NCBI RefSeq assembly: GCF_022213065.1
Contig: NZ_JAKLJA010000010.1
Location: forward strand, 146,198-210,197
DNA from: Paraburkholderia tagetis
GTDB lineage: Bacteria > Pseudomonadota > Gammaproteobacteria > Burkholderiales > Burkholderiaceae
Length of the DNA stretch: 64,000 nucleotides
Direction: 5' to 3'
Shown here: positions 47,038-55,985 of the stretch, in pieces
Layout: each line of letters begins with the position of its first letter
Position numbering within the stretch: the stretch's first letter is position 1
Position numbers and translations under genes: made by a program
The notes under the pieces: generated by a model
The model's input: the letters and a program-made list of their open reading frames with translations, nothing else
What the model was told of the DNA's origin: nothing
The model's database searches: none

Positions 47038-49052
47038 AGCTCACGTACCGGCTCGTCAGTTCCTACGCGCTCTATACGCTCGGCTTTCTCGCCTTCATCT
47101 TCGTGATGTGGCGCATCGAGCTCGCCACCGGCCCCGGCATGTGGATCGGCTACGTGTTCCTGTTCGTGCCGATCGCCGTCTACGCCGTGATCGGATTGCT
47201 CTCGCGCACCTCGGACCTCGTCGAATACTACGTCGCGGGACGCCGTGTGCCGTCGTTCTTCAACGGCATGGCGACGGCTGCCGACTGGCTCTCGGCGGCC
47301 TCGTTCATCGGCCTCGCGGGCTCGCTCTACGCGAGCGGCTACGACGGCCTCGCCTACCTGATGGGCTGGACGGGCGGCTACTGCCTCGTCGCGTTCCTGC
47401 TCGCGCCCTACGTGCGCAAGCTCGCGCGCTACACCATCGCGGACTTCCTCGGCACACGCTTCTCCAGCAACCTCGTGCGCGCGCTCGCCGTGCTGGCGAC
47501 GATCATCTGCTCGTTCGTCTATCTCGTCGCGCAGATCCAGGGCGTGGGGCTGATCGCAGTGCGCTTCATCGGCGTGGATTTCGCCATTGGCATCTTTTGC
47601 GGGCTGGCCGGCATTCTCGTGTGCTCCTTTTTGGGCGGCATGCGCGCGGTCACGTGGACCCAGGTCGCGCAATACATCATCCTGATCGCGGCGATCCTGA
47701 TTCCGGTTTCGTTGATCGCGCATCGAGATGGCCTGGGCTGGCTGCCGCAACTCGATTACGGCAAGGTGATGGAGCGCGTGGAGACGCTCGAGCGCGACGT
47801 GCGCGACGCCAGCGCGGAGACGAACGTGCGCGACGAATACGCGCGCCGTGCGGCGCTCTGGCAATCGCGGCTGGACGCGCTGCCGCAGTCGTATACCGAG
47901 GAGAAAACGCGCCTCGTCGACGCGCTCGTGGACATGCGCCGCCACAACGGCCCGCTGCGCGACATCGATTCGATCGAGCAGGAGATCGCGCATTTCCCGC
48001 GCGATGCCGAAGCCGCGCGCGTGGCGTGGACGCAGCAGCGCGACGACCTGCTCGCGCGCGCCGCGCCGCCGGTGCCGATGCACGAACCGTTTCCCGCCGA
48101 TAACGACGAAGCGCGGCGCATACACGAACGCAATTTTCTGTCGCTGCTGCTGTGCCTTTCGCTGGGCACGGCGAGCCTGCCGCACATTCTCACGCGCTAT
48201 AACACGACGACTTCGGTGGCGTCGGCGCGGCGCTCGGTGGGATGGACGCTGTTCTTCGTCGCGTTGTTTTACTTGACCGTGCCGGTGCTCGCGGTGCTCA
48301 TCAAGTTCGAGATTCTTTCGCACCTGGCGGGGTTGCACTTTGCCGACCTGCCGCATTGGGTGATGCAGTGGCGGCGCATGGAGCCGACCATGATCGGCAT
48401 CGCCGATATCAACGGCGACGGCATCGTGCACTGGAGCGACATCCAGATGCAGCCCGACATGGTGGTGCTCGCGGCGCCGGAGATCGCGGGGCTGCCGTAT
48501 GTGATGTCGGGGCTCGTGGCCTCGGGCGCGCTGGCGGCGGCGCTTTCCACGGCGGACGGACTGCTGCTCACGATCTCGAACGTGCTCTCGCACGACGTGT
48601 ACTACCACATGGTGGACCCGAACGCATCGAGCCAGCGGCGCGTGACGATGTCGAAGATTCTGCTGCTGGGTGTGGCGCTGTTTGCTTCGTGGGTGGCCTC
48701 GCTCAATGCGGGCAATATTCTATTTCTGGTGGGGGCGGCGTTTTCGCTGGCGGCGTCGAGTTTGTTTCCGGTGCTCGTGCTGGGCGTATTCTGGAAACGC
48801 ACGACGCGGCTTGGCGCCGTGGCGGGGATGGTGGCCGGGCTCGCCGTGTGCGTGTACTACATTGTTTCGACGTATCCGTTTTTTACGCAGCTCACGGGGT
48901 TTGAAGGCGCGCGCTGGTTGGGTATCGAGCCGATTAGTTCGGGCGTGTTTGGTGTGCCGGCGGGGTTTCTGGTGACGATTTTCGTGAGTTTGGTCGACCG
49001 GAAGCCGGATGAGTATACGGTCGCGCTGGTGGATTATATTCGGCATCCTTAG
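47034..49052 (+). CDS. Sodium:solute symporter, VC_2705/ActP-like
   Basis: The 672-residue permease has about 13 transmembrane helices and SSS-family motifs: YYVAGRRVPSFFNGMATAADW, WTGGYCLVAFLLAPYVRK, and GTASLPHILTRYNTT. A hydrophilic loop of about 115 residues (VMERVETLERDVRD... to NDEARR) is inserted before helix seven, as in the VC_2705 subfamily. Context with acs suggests acetate or another short carboxylate as substrate. It is translationally coupled to the DUF4212 subunit. Confidence 0.92.
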   Translation: MKLTYRLVSSYALYTLGFLAFIFVMWRIELATGPGMWIGYVFLFVPIAVYAVIGLLSRTSDLVEYYVAGRRVPSFFNGMATAADWLSAASFIGLAGSLYASGYDGLAYLMGWTGGYCLVAFLLAPYVRKLARYTIADFLGTRFSSNLVRALAVLATIICSFVYLVAQIQGVGLIAVRFIGVDFAIGIFCGLAGILVCSFLGGMRAVTWTQVAQYIILIAAILIPVSLIAHRDGLGWLPQLDYGKVMERVETLERDVRDASAETNVRDEYARRAALWQSRLDALPQSYTEEKTRLVDALVDMRRHNGPLRDIDSIEQEIAHFPRDAEAARVAWTQQRDDLLARAAPPVPMHEPFPADNDEARRIHERNFLSLLLCLSLGTASLPHILTRYNTTTSVASARRSVGWTLFFVALFYLTVPVLAVLIKFEILSHLAGLHFADLPHWVMQWRRMEPTMIGIADINGDGIVHWSDIQMQPDMVVLAAPEIAGLPYVMSGLVASGALAAALSTADGLLLTISNVLSHDVYYHMVDPNASSQRRVTMSKILLLGVALFASWVASLNAGNILFLVGAAFSLAASSLFPVLVLGVFWKRTTRLGAVAGMVAGLAVCVYYIVSTYPFFTQLTGFEGARWLGIEPISSGVFGVPAGFLVTIFVSLVDRKPDEYTVALVDYIRHP

Positions 49053-49483
49053 GAAGGGTGCGGGGGTTTGGGGGGGGCGTGCGCCTGGCCTCGGCTCTCC
49101 GAAAGACTCGCCGTTCGTGCAAACCGCTGCCAGAAGTATCGACGAGAAAGAATGTTTAGCTTGACTGCGGAAATAGGGTCCAGCAAGCGCTCAACGCTTA
49201 CCTGATAGATGAGACGACCATTACAGTTTCCCCGTCAATCTTTCCGATGGAACTCGGCTACTGGACCATTTGACTTCGCGTCATCGCGTCCGCTTTCCGG
49301 TGCTGGCTTCGTCGCGTAACAGGACGGCGCAAATGACTGTTCGGTTCAGGAGTTGAGCACGGTGGGTGTTTGATGGTTTTTTTAACAACTATTCACGTAA
49401 TTTCAGACTCCGGCCGATTGACGCTGTATGACTGCCCGCCATAGCGTGGTGCGACCCTATTCACCCAGGAGCGCACGACATCC
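49053..49483. other. 431-bp intergenic region
   Basis: No gene, tRNA or clear terminator is seen. Base composition begins to fall here. A run of seven Ts in GGTTTTTTTAAC lies near 49375. It marks the boundary between the acs operon and the effector island. Confidence 0.6.
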
Positions 49484-51844
49484 ATGACGAGCAATCCCCC
49501 ACCGAATACATCACAGCCCCCGCAACCGCCGGGGACACGCCCCAGGCAACCGGCATTTGCATTTCCCTTTCTACGCAAGGCGCAAGGCCCTGCCGGAGCA
49601 TCGGCCCAATTCACGGACGAGCACGACATTTACCGGTTGCTTGCCCAAAGCGAGCCGTCCGGCTCGTATCTTGTCAGCCGCAAGGGTATGTGGCACGGCG
49701 GGATTCACGTCACCGAGGCCGGAGCCGGGCGGGAACTCGATCTTGACGGCGGATTGCGCTGCATTGCGGACGGCGTGCTGATTGCCTGGCGAGCGAACAG
49801 GGACTATCCGGTCAGCGAACTGGCAGCGGATGGCAGCAACATGCCGTCTCAGGCGCCCTACAGTACGGCCTTCGCCCTGGTGCGCCACGAAATGGAGTTT
49901 CCACGCGGCACGAAGCTGACGTTCTACAGCCTGTATATGCACCTGATGTCCAGTGCGGACTACGACAGCAATTTTCCGAAGCGGCAGAAACCGTCGTACT
50001 GGTCGCGCCAGTGGCAGGTGACACAGTATGCGCAGGACAGACCGCTGCCGGGGCCTGGTGGTCAGGCCGCGGATCCGTCGCAGGCGGGGCTGCACGTGCG
50101 CAAGACGCCGAACGGCCCGGTCCTTGGCATCCTGCCGCAGGGTGCGAGCGTAACGATCAGCAACACGAAGAAGAAGCCCGGAGGCACGTGGGGTCAACTG
50201 GCGGACCTGAACGGCGCAACGCTGTACGCGCCCGTAGCGGGCGGATACGTTGCGCCCGCCGTGGCCATTCACGGCTGGATCTACCTGGGCGCGCAGAACG
50301 GAGGGCCGGTTGCAAAGGAGAGCATCCCGGATTCGATCTTCGACCGGGTCATCGTCACAACGAACCAGACGTGCGACGCGGGCGATCCGCAGGGAACTGG
50401 CGGGGGCATTGCCATCAAGGCGGGAGACCTGATCGGGCACCTTGGGCGTTACGACTCGCTGGAGCGGTGCACGGCGGGTACGCGGATGGCGCACATCGAA
50501 GTGTTCTGCGACGAGAGCATCAAGCCGTTCATCACGGCTGGACGCGCGTGGGTCAACAGCAACTGCGCGAACGCGACGCAATGGAGCCAACAGGGCTTGC
50601 CTGCCGATCCGACGATTTTGCGTGTTGGCCGTGGGACCACACTTTATGACAAGGATCCGCAGGGAAGTACGCCTCCGCAAAGAGGCGCGGAGGCCAGGCA
50701 AACCGACGTAATCCAGGTCGCGACGTTCGCGGCGCTGCAAAAAGGTACCGGAAACTCGTTTCAGGAGAGGACGCCCGGTAACGACGGGCAGAAACGGCGC
50801 TGGTGGAAAGTGGACGGCGCGGACATGCTGCGCAACGCCTTCTCGGGATGGGTGCGCGAGCAGAGCTTTGCCGGTGGCCGCGTGACCCGCGAGTTTGCGC
50901 AGAGCTGGATCGATTTCGAGTGCCATGGCGAGGACCACGATCCGGCGCACACCATTTTCGCTACGACTGGCGATTATGTGGACTATGCGCTGGGCAGCGA
51001 TACGCCCGAAGCGGGTTCGCTTGGCAAGCTCAGTCCACTCATGGCGGCAATTTACCGTGCCCTGTATCCGGAGGGTAACGGCCTTCGCGCGGCAGACCAA
51101 CTCCGCGGTTCGGGGCAGGAGACTCGGGGCGCCGGGTTTCCGTGGATTGCTTTTCGGGCATCACGTCTCATCCCGAAGCACGAAAGTGAATGGGCCAATC
51201 CGGCGAAGTGGCAGGAACTGATCAGTGCCATTGAGGAGCGCACCGGGCCAAAACCAGAGCATGAGGAGGAGAAAAAGCGCATCGCCAAGCTTGTGTGGTG
51301 GGACGAGGTTGCGGCTGGCGTCTCCGGTTTTCCTGGTGCCGATGTGTATCACATTAATCCGATTGGGTTGGTGGGGAATTTCAATTCATTTAATGCAATT
51401 AATGCAGAGGACCTGGATTATTTGGCTCGGACCCTGTATGGAGAGGCGAGGGGCGAGAACTATGAATCAAAGCTCGCAGTAGCGTGGGTAATCCGTAATC
51501 AAGTCCAGCGGGCACATAAAACGTATAAGCAGATAGTCACTGCGCCATATCAGTTTACGTGCTGGAGCGCCACGATCGACCCGTTGAATTACCACGCCAT
51601 ACAGAATCCTGCTGGTCCGGCTTGGACTGACTCTCAGCATGCGGCCGAAGAGGTGCTAAGGGCGTCCGAGTCCGCCAATATCATTCCCGGCGCGACAAAC
51701 TATTACAGCCCCGGAGCGCAAGCGGCGCTTCACGCGACAAATCCAGCGCAATACCCCGCTGTGCCACCGTTTGCCGTTCCCGAAAAGCGAGTCCAGAATC
51801 CTCAAGGAGTAAGCGAGCATGCGTATCGTTTCTATCGCCCGTAG
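49484..51844 (+). CDS. Modular peptidoglycan hydrolase, probable antibacterial effector
   Basis: A 786-residue multi-domain protein without signal peptide. Residues 1-40 are Pro/Gln-rich. Residues 45-345 resemble an M23-like fold (WHGGIHVT, FYSLYMHL, AHIEVFCDE) interrupted near 205-285 by an SH3-like segment (AGLHVRKTPNGPVLG). A second SH3-like part follows (ILRVGRGTTLYDKDP...WWKVDG), then a linker to about 640. The last 145 residues are a SleB/Hydrolase_2 domain: LARTLYGEARGE with the catalytic Glu, and GATNYYSPGAQAAL. Codon use turns AT-richer at about 51350, where that domain begins. The next gene overlaps by 26 bases and encodes an exported protein, as with effector-immunity pairs. Delivery by type VI secretion is inference; no secretion gene is in the window. 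Confidence 0.75.
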   Translation: MTSNPPPNTSQPPQPPGTRPRQPAFAFPFLRKAQGPAGASAQFTDEHDIYRLLAQSEPSGSYLVSRKGMWHGGIHVTEAGAGRELDLDGGLRCIADGVLIAWRANRDYPVSELAADGSNMPSQAPYSTAFALVRHEMEFPRGTKLTFYSLYMHLMSSADYDSNFPKRQKPSYWSRQWQVTQYAQDRPLPGPGGQAADPSQAGLHVRKTPNGPVLGILPQGASVTISNTKKKPGGTWGQLADLNGATLYAPVAGGYVAPAVAIHGWIYLGAQNGGPVAKESIPDSIFDRVIVTTNQTCDAGDPQGTGGGIAIKAGDLIGHLGRYDSLERCTAGTRMAHIEVFCDESIKPFITAGRAWVNSNCANATQWSQQGLPADPTILRVGRGTTLYDKDPQGSTPPQRGAEARQTDVIQVATFAALQKGTGNSFQERTPGNDGQKRRWWKVDGADMLRNAFSGWVREQSFAGGRVTREFAQSWIDFECHGEDHDPAHTIFATTGDYVDYALGSDTPEAGSLGKLSPLMAAIYRALYPEGNGLRAADQLRGSGQETRGAGFPWIAFRASRLIPKHESEWANPAKWQELISAIEERTGPKPEHEEEKKRIAKLVWWDEVAAGVSGFPGADVYHINPIGLVGNFNSFNAINAEDLDYLARTLYGEARGENYESKLAVAWVIRNQVQRAHKTYKQIVTAPYQFTCWSATIDPLNYHAIQNPAGPAWTDSQHAAEEVLRASESANIIPGATNYYSPGAQAALHATNPAQYPAVPPFAVPEKRVQNPQGVSEHAYRFYRP

Positions 51845-52400
51845 TATAGTTGTTGGGTTGGTGGCCGCTGCAGTCTGCGGCACTGCCTTTGCGAATAATA
51901 TTCATGAAATCACCAATTTCTCAAACAGCGAGGCACAAATAGAAACAAATTGCTCGGGGAAAAATGTGGCTGAGAATTGTACGATCGCTTTAAGGAAAGG
52001 TGGGCACAGTCAATCACTGATGCGCTATCCGTTCCCCCCTGCTAACGTTGGACTGAGTAGTGGGATATTTTCTATTCTGTTCCCGTGCGGGACAGGATGC
52101 GCTGTAACTTTTTTCTACAGTGAAGAACTCGGCCTCAGCAAGCCATTTTCATTTGTCCTCGCTGTCAATGCGGAAAAACGAATAATATTGAGTGCATCTG
52201 ACAATTTGATCTATGTATATAATATTTTTCAAGGAATAAATCGCCCTCTCGCTCGTATAAATCTCGGTTTGAAGTCAAATGCTGGTATTTTGCAGTCTAT
52301 AACCGGGGCGGCATCGGAAGGGAATGGGTTTGTTATTCGCTATGTCAACGATAATGGAGATGAAAAAACGTTTCATTGGAATAATAAAAATCCCCATTGA
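51819..52400 (+). CDS. Exported protein, probable immunity to the SleB-type effector
   Basis: I know no domain for this 193-residue protein. It has a clear signal peptide (MRIVSIARSIVVGLVAAAVC, cleavage after GTAFA) and a beta-rich, cysteine-containing mature part (ETNCSGKNVAENC, FPCGTGC). AAGGAG lies nine bases before the ATG, inside the end of the effector gene, which it overlaps by 26 bases. Periplasmic location plus coupling to a cell-wall hydrolase is the usual signature of an immunity protein. The gene is much more AT-rich than the chromosome around it. Confidence 0.65.
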   Translation: MRIVSIARSIVVGLVAAAVCGTAFANNIHEITNFSNSEAQIETNCSGKNVAENCTIALRKGGHSQSLMRYPFPPANVGLSSGIFSILFPCGTGCAVTFFYSEELGLSKPFSFVLAVNAEKRIILSASDNLIYVYNIFQGINRPLARINLGLKSNAGILQSITGAASEGNGFVIRYVNDNGDEKTFHWNNKNPH

Positions 52401-52557
52401 GCCTAAGTGACGAAGACGGTGAATTCCGAATTTCCATGGAGCACTTATCTCTGAACTGCACGTAAAGCGGTAGTCGCTCAGCGGCAACCGCACTCTCACC
52501 CCAAGGTATTCTGCATTCTTGTGAAAATTTATGAATCCCGGTGATGTGTCATGAAAT

Positions 52558-53073
52558 GTGCAATTCGTTTTTTGTGCTAGTTATTACGTTATTGGTCGGC
52601 GTGGTAAATCTCACGCGAAATCTTTTGAAATAGGAGTGAATCATCCGTTCGATCGTTTGGAAATTGCGTACCCCCATAATGGGTGCTCTTATCTGTACTC
52701 CCCCGTTGATTTTTGCGACGAGAGACATATTTCTGAAATAAAAATTGCAATTGAGAAAGATGAAATTAATTACAATGGCCATTACATCCTTTTGAGGATT
52801 AAGGAGTGGAGGCCATCCGAGCATTATGGCGATAGCGTGGTTGTGATCGACGCGGAAACGGGAGTTGTCTATCCGCTGCCATTTGATTATTTCTCTGGTC
52901 GTGTCAATATAAATAGTTCTGCGATTGAAAAAAATCCGAGATTGACCTTTTCCGTAAAAACAATCAAATATGCGTTGATGGGTCTATTCTTGTATACCGA
53001 TCAAAAACAAACGGTCGTTTTTGTTTCTATTTCGACGGAAATAAATTTTCAGGGTATCACACGGAATATATGA
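52558..53073 (+). CDS. Immunity-like protein with a broken leader
   Basis: The open frame (171 codons from a GTG) has a beta-rich body with HYILLRIKEWRPSEHYGDSV and VVIDAETGVVYPLPF, a pattern I associate with small periplasmic immunity-like proteins, but no family is certain. The annotated frame has no signal peptide. Just upstream an ATG at 52551 and one at 52556 in the other two frames spell leader-like peptides (MKCAIRFLC and MCNSFFVLVITLLVGVV) that hit stops. A one-base change in the TTTTTT run at 52567-52572 would join the first two. It is probably a decaying gene; the body could still be expressed. Confidence 0.45.
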   Translation: MQFVFCASYYVIGRRGKSHAKSFEIGVNHPFDRLEIAYPHNGCSYLYSPVDFCDERHISEIKIAIEKDEINYNGHYILLRIKEWRPSEHYGDSVVVIDAETGVVYPLPFDYFSGRVNINSSAIEKNPRLTFSVKTIKYALMGLFLYTDQKQTVVFVSISTEINFQGITRNI

Positions 53074-53213
53074 GTAACTCCGAGGTGATTAAGGGAAAAT
53101 TTTGGTCTTGAAAACTATGCCGACTTAATCCAGTTTGATGCCAAATAATTACAGGTTCATGAGAGGATGGATGAAAAAGTTAATCGATGCTTGAGCTATA
53201 ATGGATGAGCAGT

Positions 53214-53619
53214 ATGGAAATTTTGAAAAATATTCGACTGGAATTCGCGCTTGCTATCCTTTCGCATAACGTGTGTGCGTTTTCGCACGCTTTCGAAGAT
53301 GAATGGGACTGGAGCGATGCACCGAGTTCACGGACTTTTTTTGATTGATCTAAAGCAGGATGGGTGCAAGCTGTACGGGCAGTATTGTGCGGTAGCGCAA
53401 AATGGCAATAAAGTGGATTGTGACGATGATGAAAATATTGATGGGGATACTGATGAGGCAGGGAAGGAGGCAATAGTCAATTTTTCATCTTTTTTTGGGG
53501 CGCGAAATGGCGTGGCGGAGATAAAAGTGAGCGATGGTCATTCGCTCTGGCATGTCCTCCAGCGCCCAACTGGTGGGGAATTTTACGCGCCGAATGATGC
53601 TGTCTTGGACAGGAACTAA
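53214..53619 (+). pseudogene. Exported immunity-like gene, frameshifted in a T run
   Basis: From the ATG at 53214 a leader MEILKNIRLEFALAILSHNV is followed by CAFSHAFEDEWDWSDAPSSR and a stop at 53348. The next frame continues without break from the seven-T run at 53336-53342: LIDLKQDGCKLYGQYCAVA, then an Asp-rich stretch and a soluble tail ending DAVLDRN at 53619. Removing one T restores a single exported protein of about 134 residues. It is either a true pseudogene, a slippery site, or an assembly error in a homopolymer. No family is recognised. Confidence 0.6.
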
Positions 53620-53843
53620 CATGCTCAATCAACCGTCATGCAAAACACCCGCGCCATCTACACTTCCATTAGCGGGTGGCGCTGTTCCAGCTTGGGTAGC
53701 GTGGGTTCAAGTGGAGCTGGATTAATGCCGGTACGAATAGTCGTCTGGTGAAAACGTGAAAAATGCGTAGCATGGCGGCGCAATCAGTCGACGTGCGCGC
53801 ATTCGCCTAGTGCAGCGCTTCATTGAGCGAGTCGAATGCTGGA
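53620..53843. other. Unassigned spacer in effector island
   Basis: It holds only a 34-codon ORF at 53621-53725 (MLNQPSCKTPAPSTLPLAG...) without a ribosome site or known relatives. It may be debris of an effector gene; I cannot show it. Confidence 0.4.
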
Positions 53844-54289
53844 GTTCGGGGCAGGAGATTCAGGGCGCCGGGTTTCCGTGGATGGCTTTTTCGGCCCCTC
53901 ATTCCGAAGAACGAAAGTGAGGGCCAATGCGGCGAAATGGCAGAAATTGATCAATGCCATCGAGGAGAGCACTGGGCCAAAGCAACAGTATGAATAGGAG
54001 CAAATTCGCATTGCGGTGACTGGCGAGGACGGTTATCAATCGTTTAAAAATTAGCATAATCGCAGGTCCCCCTGAAGATCAGCGGAATTTCATCGAAAAT
54101 CCACAGCTCATTGCGACTCACGTGGAGTCTGCCTTTGTCTTTTGGTCGCGAGTTAATCTAAATTCAGTTTCGGATGCTGGAGCAGTTGCAGACGTGATGC
54201 AAATGGTAGGCGGCGCGCAAAACGGCTACGGAGAAGGGTTCGCCCGATACAATGCAATTGCCCCCTTGTTGGGGTTGACGACGGAGTGA
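53844..54289 (+). pseudogene. Remnant of a second effector: scaffold piece plus different toxin tip
   Basis: Bases 53844-54016 repeat 51108-51283 of the intact effector at roughly 80 percent identity by eye (shared GTTCGGGGCAGGAGA and GCGCCGGGTTTCCGTGGAT), with a small deletion that shifts frame and an in-frame TAG. From about 54020 a new frame without start codon runs to a TGA at 54289: INRLKISIIAGPPEDQRNF, then ENPQLIATHVESAFVFWSRV and GGAQNGYGEGFARYNAIAPL. This tail resembles the end of lysozyme/GH19-type hydrolase domains and is unrelated to the SleB domain. It overlaps the next gene as TGATG. Confidence 0.7.
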
Positions 54290-54777
54290 TGATGAGTATC
54301 GGTCAAATTTTTATATTGCTGGCACTTGAACTCGGTTTGATGGTTGGCGTCCGTGCGGAGGGGTTGTGTGAGGCAGGTGAGACGGTGATTTTCAACTGCG
54401 AATTGCCTAAATCTGTGTCGTCATTGTGCCAATCTGAAAATGATGGCGTTCTGACATACCGAAATGGTGCCAACGGGAAATTAAATCTGAAATTATCGGA
54501 TAAAGGTAGGGGGAAGGGTAGAGTTTTTTATTTTTCTGGCACGCCATATGCCGGGGGCGGGGAGGCACATATTCGATTTTTAAAATCCGGTTATACATAT
54601 TATCTCTACGACAAAGCCGTCAAAACCGGTGATGGTCAAGAATTTTCTGCGGGCGTAGTAATTTACAAAGCCAGCGGAAGGGTTGCCAATCTTGTTTGCA
54701 ACAACGACGCATCTATACATGAAACTGCGTATCATGAAATTACAAAGGAGGCCTATCAGTCAATTGCTACTCAGTAG
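54289..54777 (+). CDS. Exported protein, probable orphan immunity
   Basis: The 162-residue product has a signal peptide (IGQIFILLALELGLMVGVRA) and a cysteine-bearing mature part (EGLCEAGETVIFNCELPKS, later LVCNNDASIHE), with no domain I can name. ATGs at 54289 and 54292 are both possible; GGAG at 54283 suits the second. The start overlaps the stop of the toxin-tip remnant, so it was presumably the immunity partner of that lost toxin. The frame is intact, while the toxin is not, as expected for retained protection against kin. Confidence 0.6.
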   Translation: MMSIGQIFILLALELGLMVGVRAEGLCEAGETVIFNCELPKSVSSLCQSENDGVLTYRNGANGKLNLKLSDKGRGKGRVFYFSGTPYAGGGEAHIRFLKSGYTYYLYDKAVKTGDGQEFSAGVVIYKASGRVANLVCNNDASIHETAYHEITKEAYQSIATQ

Positions 54778-55038
54778 AATATCGTGAGCAGCGCTAACTT
54801 TAAATGCAGGGAAAGGTGCTGTGCCACGAAGTTCGGTAGATCTACAAGCAAGACCCGCTCAAGCGCCTTTGGGCGGGCAGGTCTGATTGTGCTTGGCATT
54901 AGACGACCTGGATAAACCGCCGGGCACGTAACGGTCTGCCGCTCATCGAGAAAGATGTGAGCGCAATCTAGATAGGGGCAGCCATGCCGCAAACTACACT
55001 AATGGTTGCGCCAATTGCCTTGCGGATTGGAAAAAGCA
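54778..55038. other. Spacer between effector island and tRNA-Ser
   Basis: About 260 bases with no gene or repeat that I can support. Composition returns to moderate GC here. Confidence 0.5.
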
Positions 55039-55074
55039 AAAAACCCCGCAAATCATTGATTGTGCGGGGTTTTT
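55039..55074 (-). terminator. Terminator after tRNA-Ser
   Basis: AAAAACCCCGCA pairs with TGCGGGGTTTTT, and the loop itself can pair (AATCA/TGATT). On the minus strand it begins ten bases after the tRNA CCA. Confidence 0.9.
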
Positions 55075-55084
55075 CACCAAATTC

Positions 55085-55175
55085 TGGCGGAGAGACGGGG
55101 ATTCGAACCCCGGATAGGTTATTAACCTATACACGCTTTCCAGGCGTGCGACTTAAACCACTCATCCATCTCTCC
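55085..55175 (-). tRNA. tRNA-Ser (anticodon GGA)
   Basis: A 91-base class II tRNA with encoded CCA. The acceptor stem starts GGAGAGA, the anticodon stem CACGC/GCGTG encloses CTGGAAA with anticodon GGA, and a long variable arm (TATAGGTTAATAACCTA) follows, then GGTTCGAATCC. It reads UCC and UCU. Its 3' end faces the effector island. Confidence 0.97.
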
Positions 55176-55187
55176 AGCGGGACGCGA

Positions 55188-55193
55188 ATTATA
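55188..55193 (-). promoter_or_regulatory. -10 element of tRNA-Ser promoter
   Basis: The minus strand reads CTGCTATAATTCGCG, giving a consensus TATAAT 12 bases before the tRNA start. No convincing -35 hexamer stands at the right distance, though TTGTCG lies closer than usual. Confidence 0.5.
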
Positions 55194-55225
55194 GCAGACT
55201 CTTGGCGACAAGGGGAGGCTGCGTC

Positions 55226-55642
55226 TCACAGCGCCGCGCGAATCCGCTGCGCCGTCGCTTCAAGCTCCGCCTTGTCGGCCATGTCGCGCGCGTGCATGCG
55301 CAATTCCTCGCCCCTGCGGCGCGGGATGAGGTGGAAGTGCACGTGCGGCACGGTCTGGCCCGCCGCTGCGCCATTGAACTGCGCGATCATCAGGCCGTCC
55401 GGCGCGAGCGCCTTGCGCATTGCCGCAGCCATTTTCTGCACCATCGCCATGGCGGAGGCCACCGCTTCGGGCGAAAGCTCGTAAATCTCCTCGGCCGGCT
55501 CCTTCGGCAGCACCAGCACGTGGCCTTCGGATTGCGGCATCACGTCCATGATCGCGAGCGCCGCGTCGTTCTCGCACAGCTTGATGGAGGGGATTTCGCC
55601 GCGCAGGAGTTTCGCGAAGATGTTGTTGTCGTCGTAAGCCAT
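55226..55642 (-). CDS. HIT-family nucleotide hydrolase
   Basis: The 138-residue histidine-triad protein hydrolyses nucleotide phosphoramidates or related dinucleotides. The motif is TVPHVHFHLIPRR at the active site, with YDDNNIFAKLLRGEIPS at the N-terminus and EGHVLVLPKEPAEEI. GAGGAACC precedes the ATG at 55642. The family is broad, and the natural substrate is not settled. It is upstream of tRNA-Ser on the same strand but separated by that tRNA's promoter. Confidence 0.93.
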   Translation of the reverse strand: MAYDDNNIFAKLLRGEIPSIKLCENDAALAIMDVMPQSEGHVLVLPKEPAEEIYELSPEAVASAMAMVQKMAAAMRKALAPDGLMIAQFNGAAAGQTVPHVHFHLIPRRRGEELRMHARDMADKAELEATAQRIRAAL

Positions 55643-55985
55643 GGTTCCTCGGTAGTGTCTCGGGCGCGGCGCTTGCACACCGCGCGAATAAGCGCGAATC
55701 AATCAGGCGCGCTCCCGCACGGCCCGGCCAGCGTGGCCCGCCCATGTTGCAATGCGGTGCGCAGCGCCGATTATCGCCTACGCCGGGCCGCTGTCGGGGC
55801 GCCTGCAGGTTTTTTGAAGTGGGTGCATCATAAGCGTTATCGCAGCGTGCGCGACGACGAATGTCTTGAAAGCAACCTCTTGCATGGGACCGGACCGAGG
55901 AGCTCTGCATGGGATCGGAGTCATTGCCAAAGTAGCAACTCCGGTCGACAGCGAAGGCGCCAACTCCGGCTTACACGGAGAACGT

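Noticed and set aside
49053..55175. Integrative island using tRNA-Ser as attachment site
   Set aside because: The tRNA 3' end does face the AT-rich region, but I find no copy of the tRNA end near 49 kb and no integrase, so attachment-site integration is not supported.
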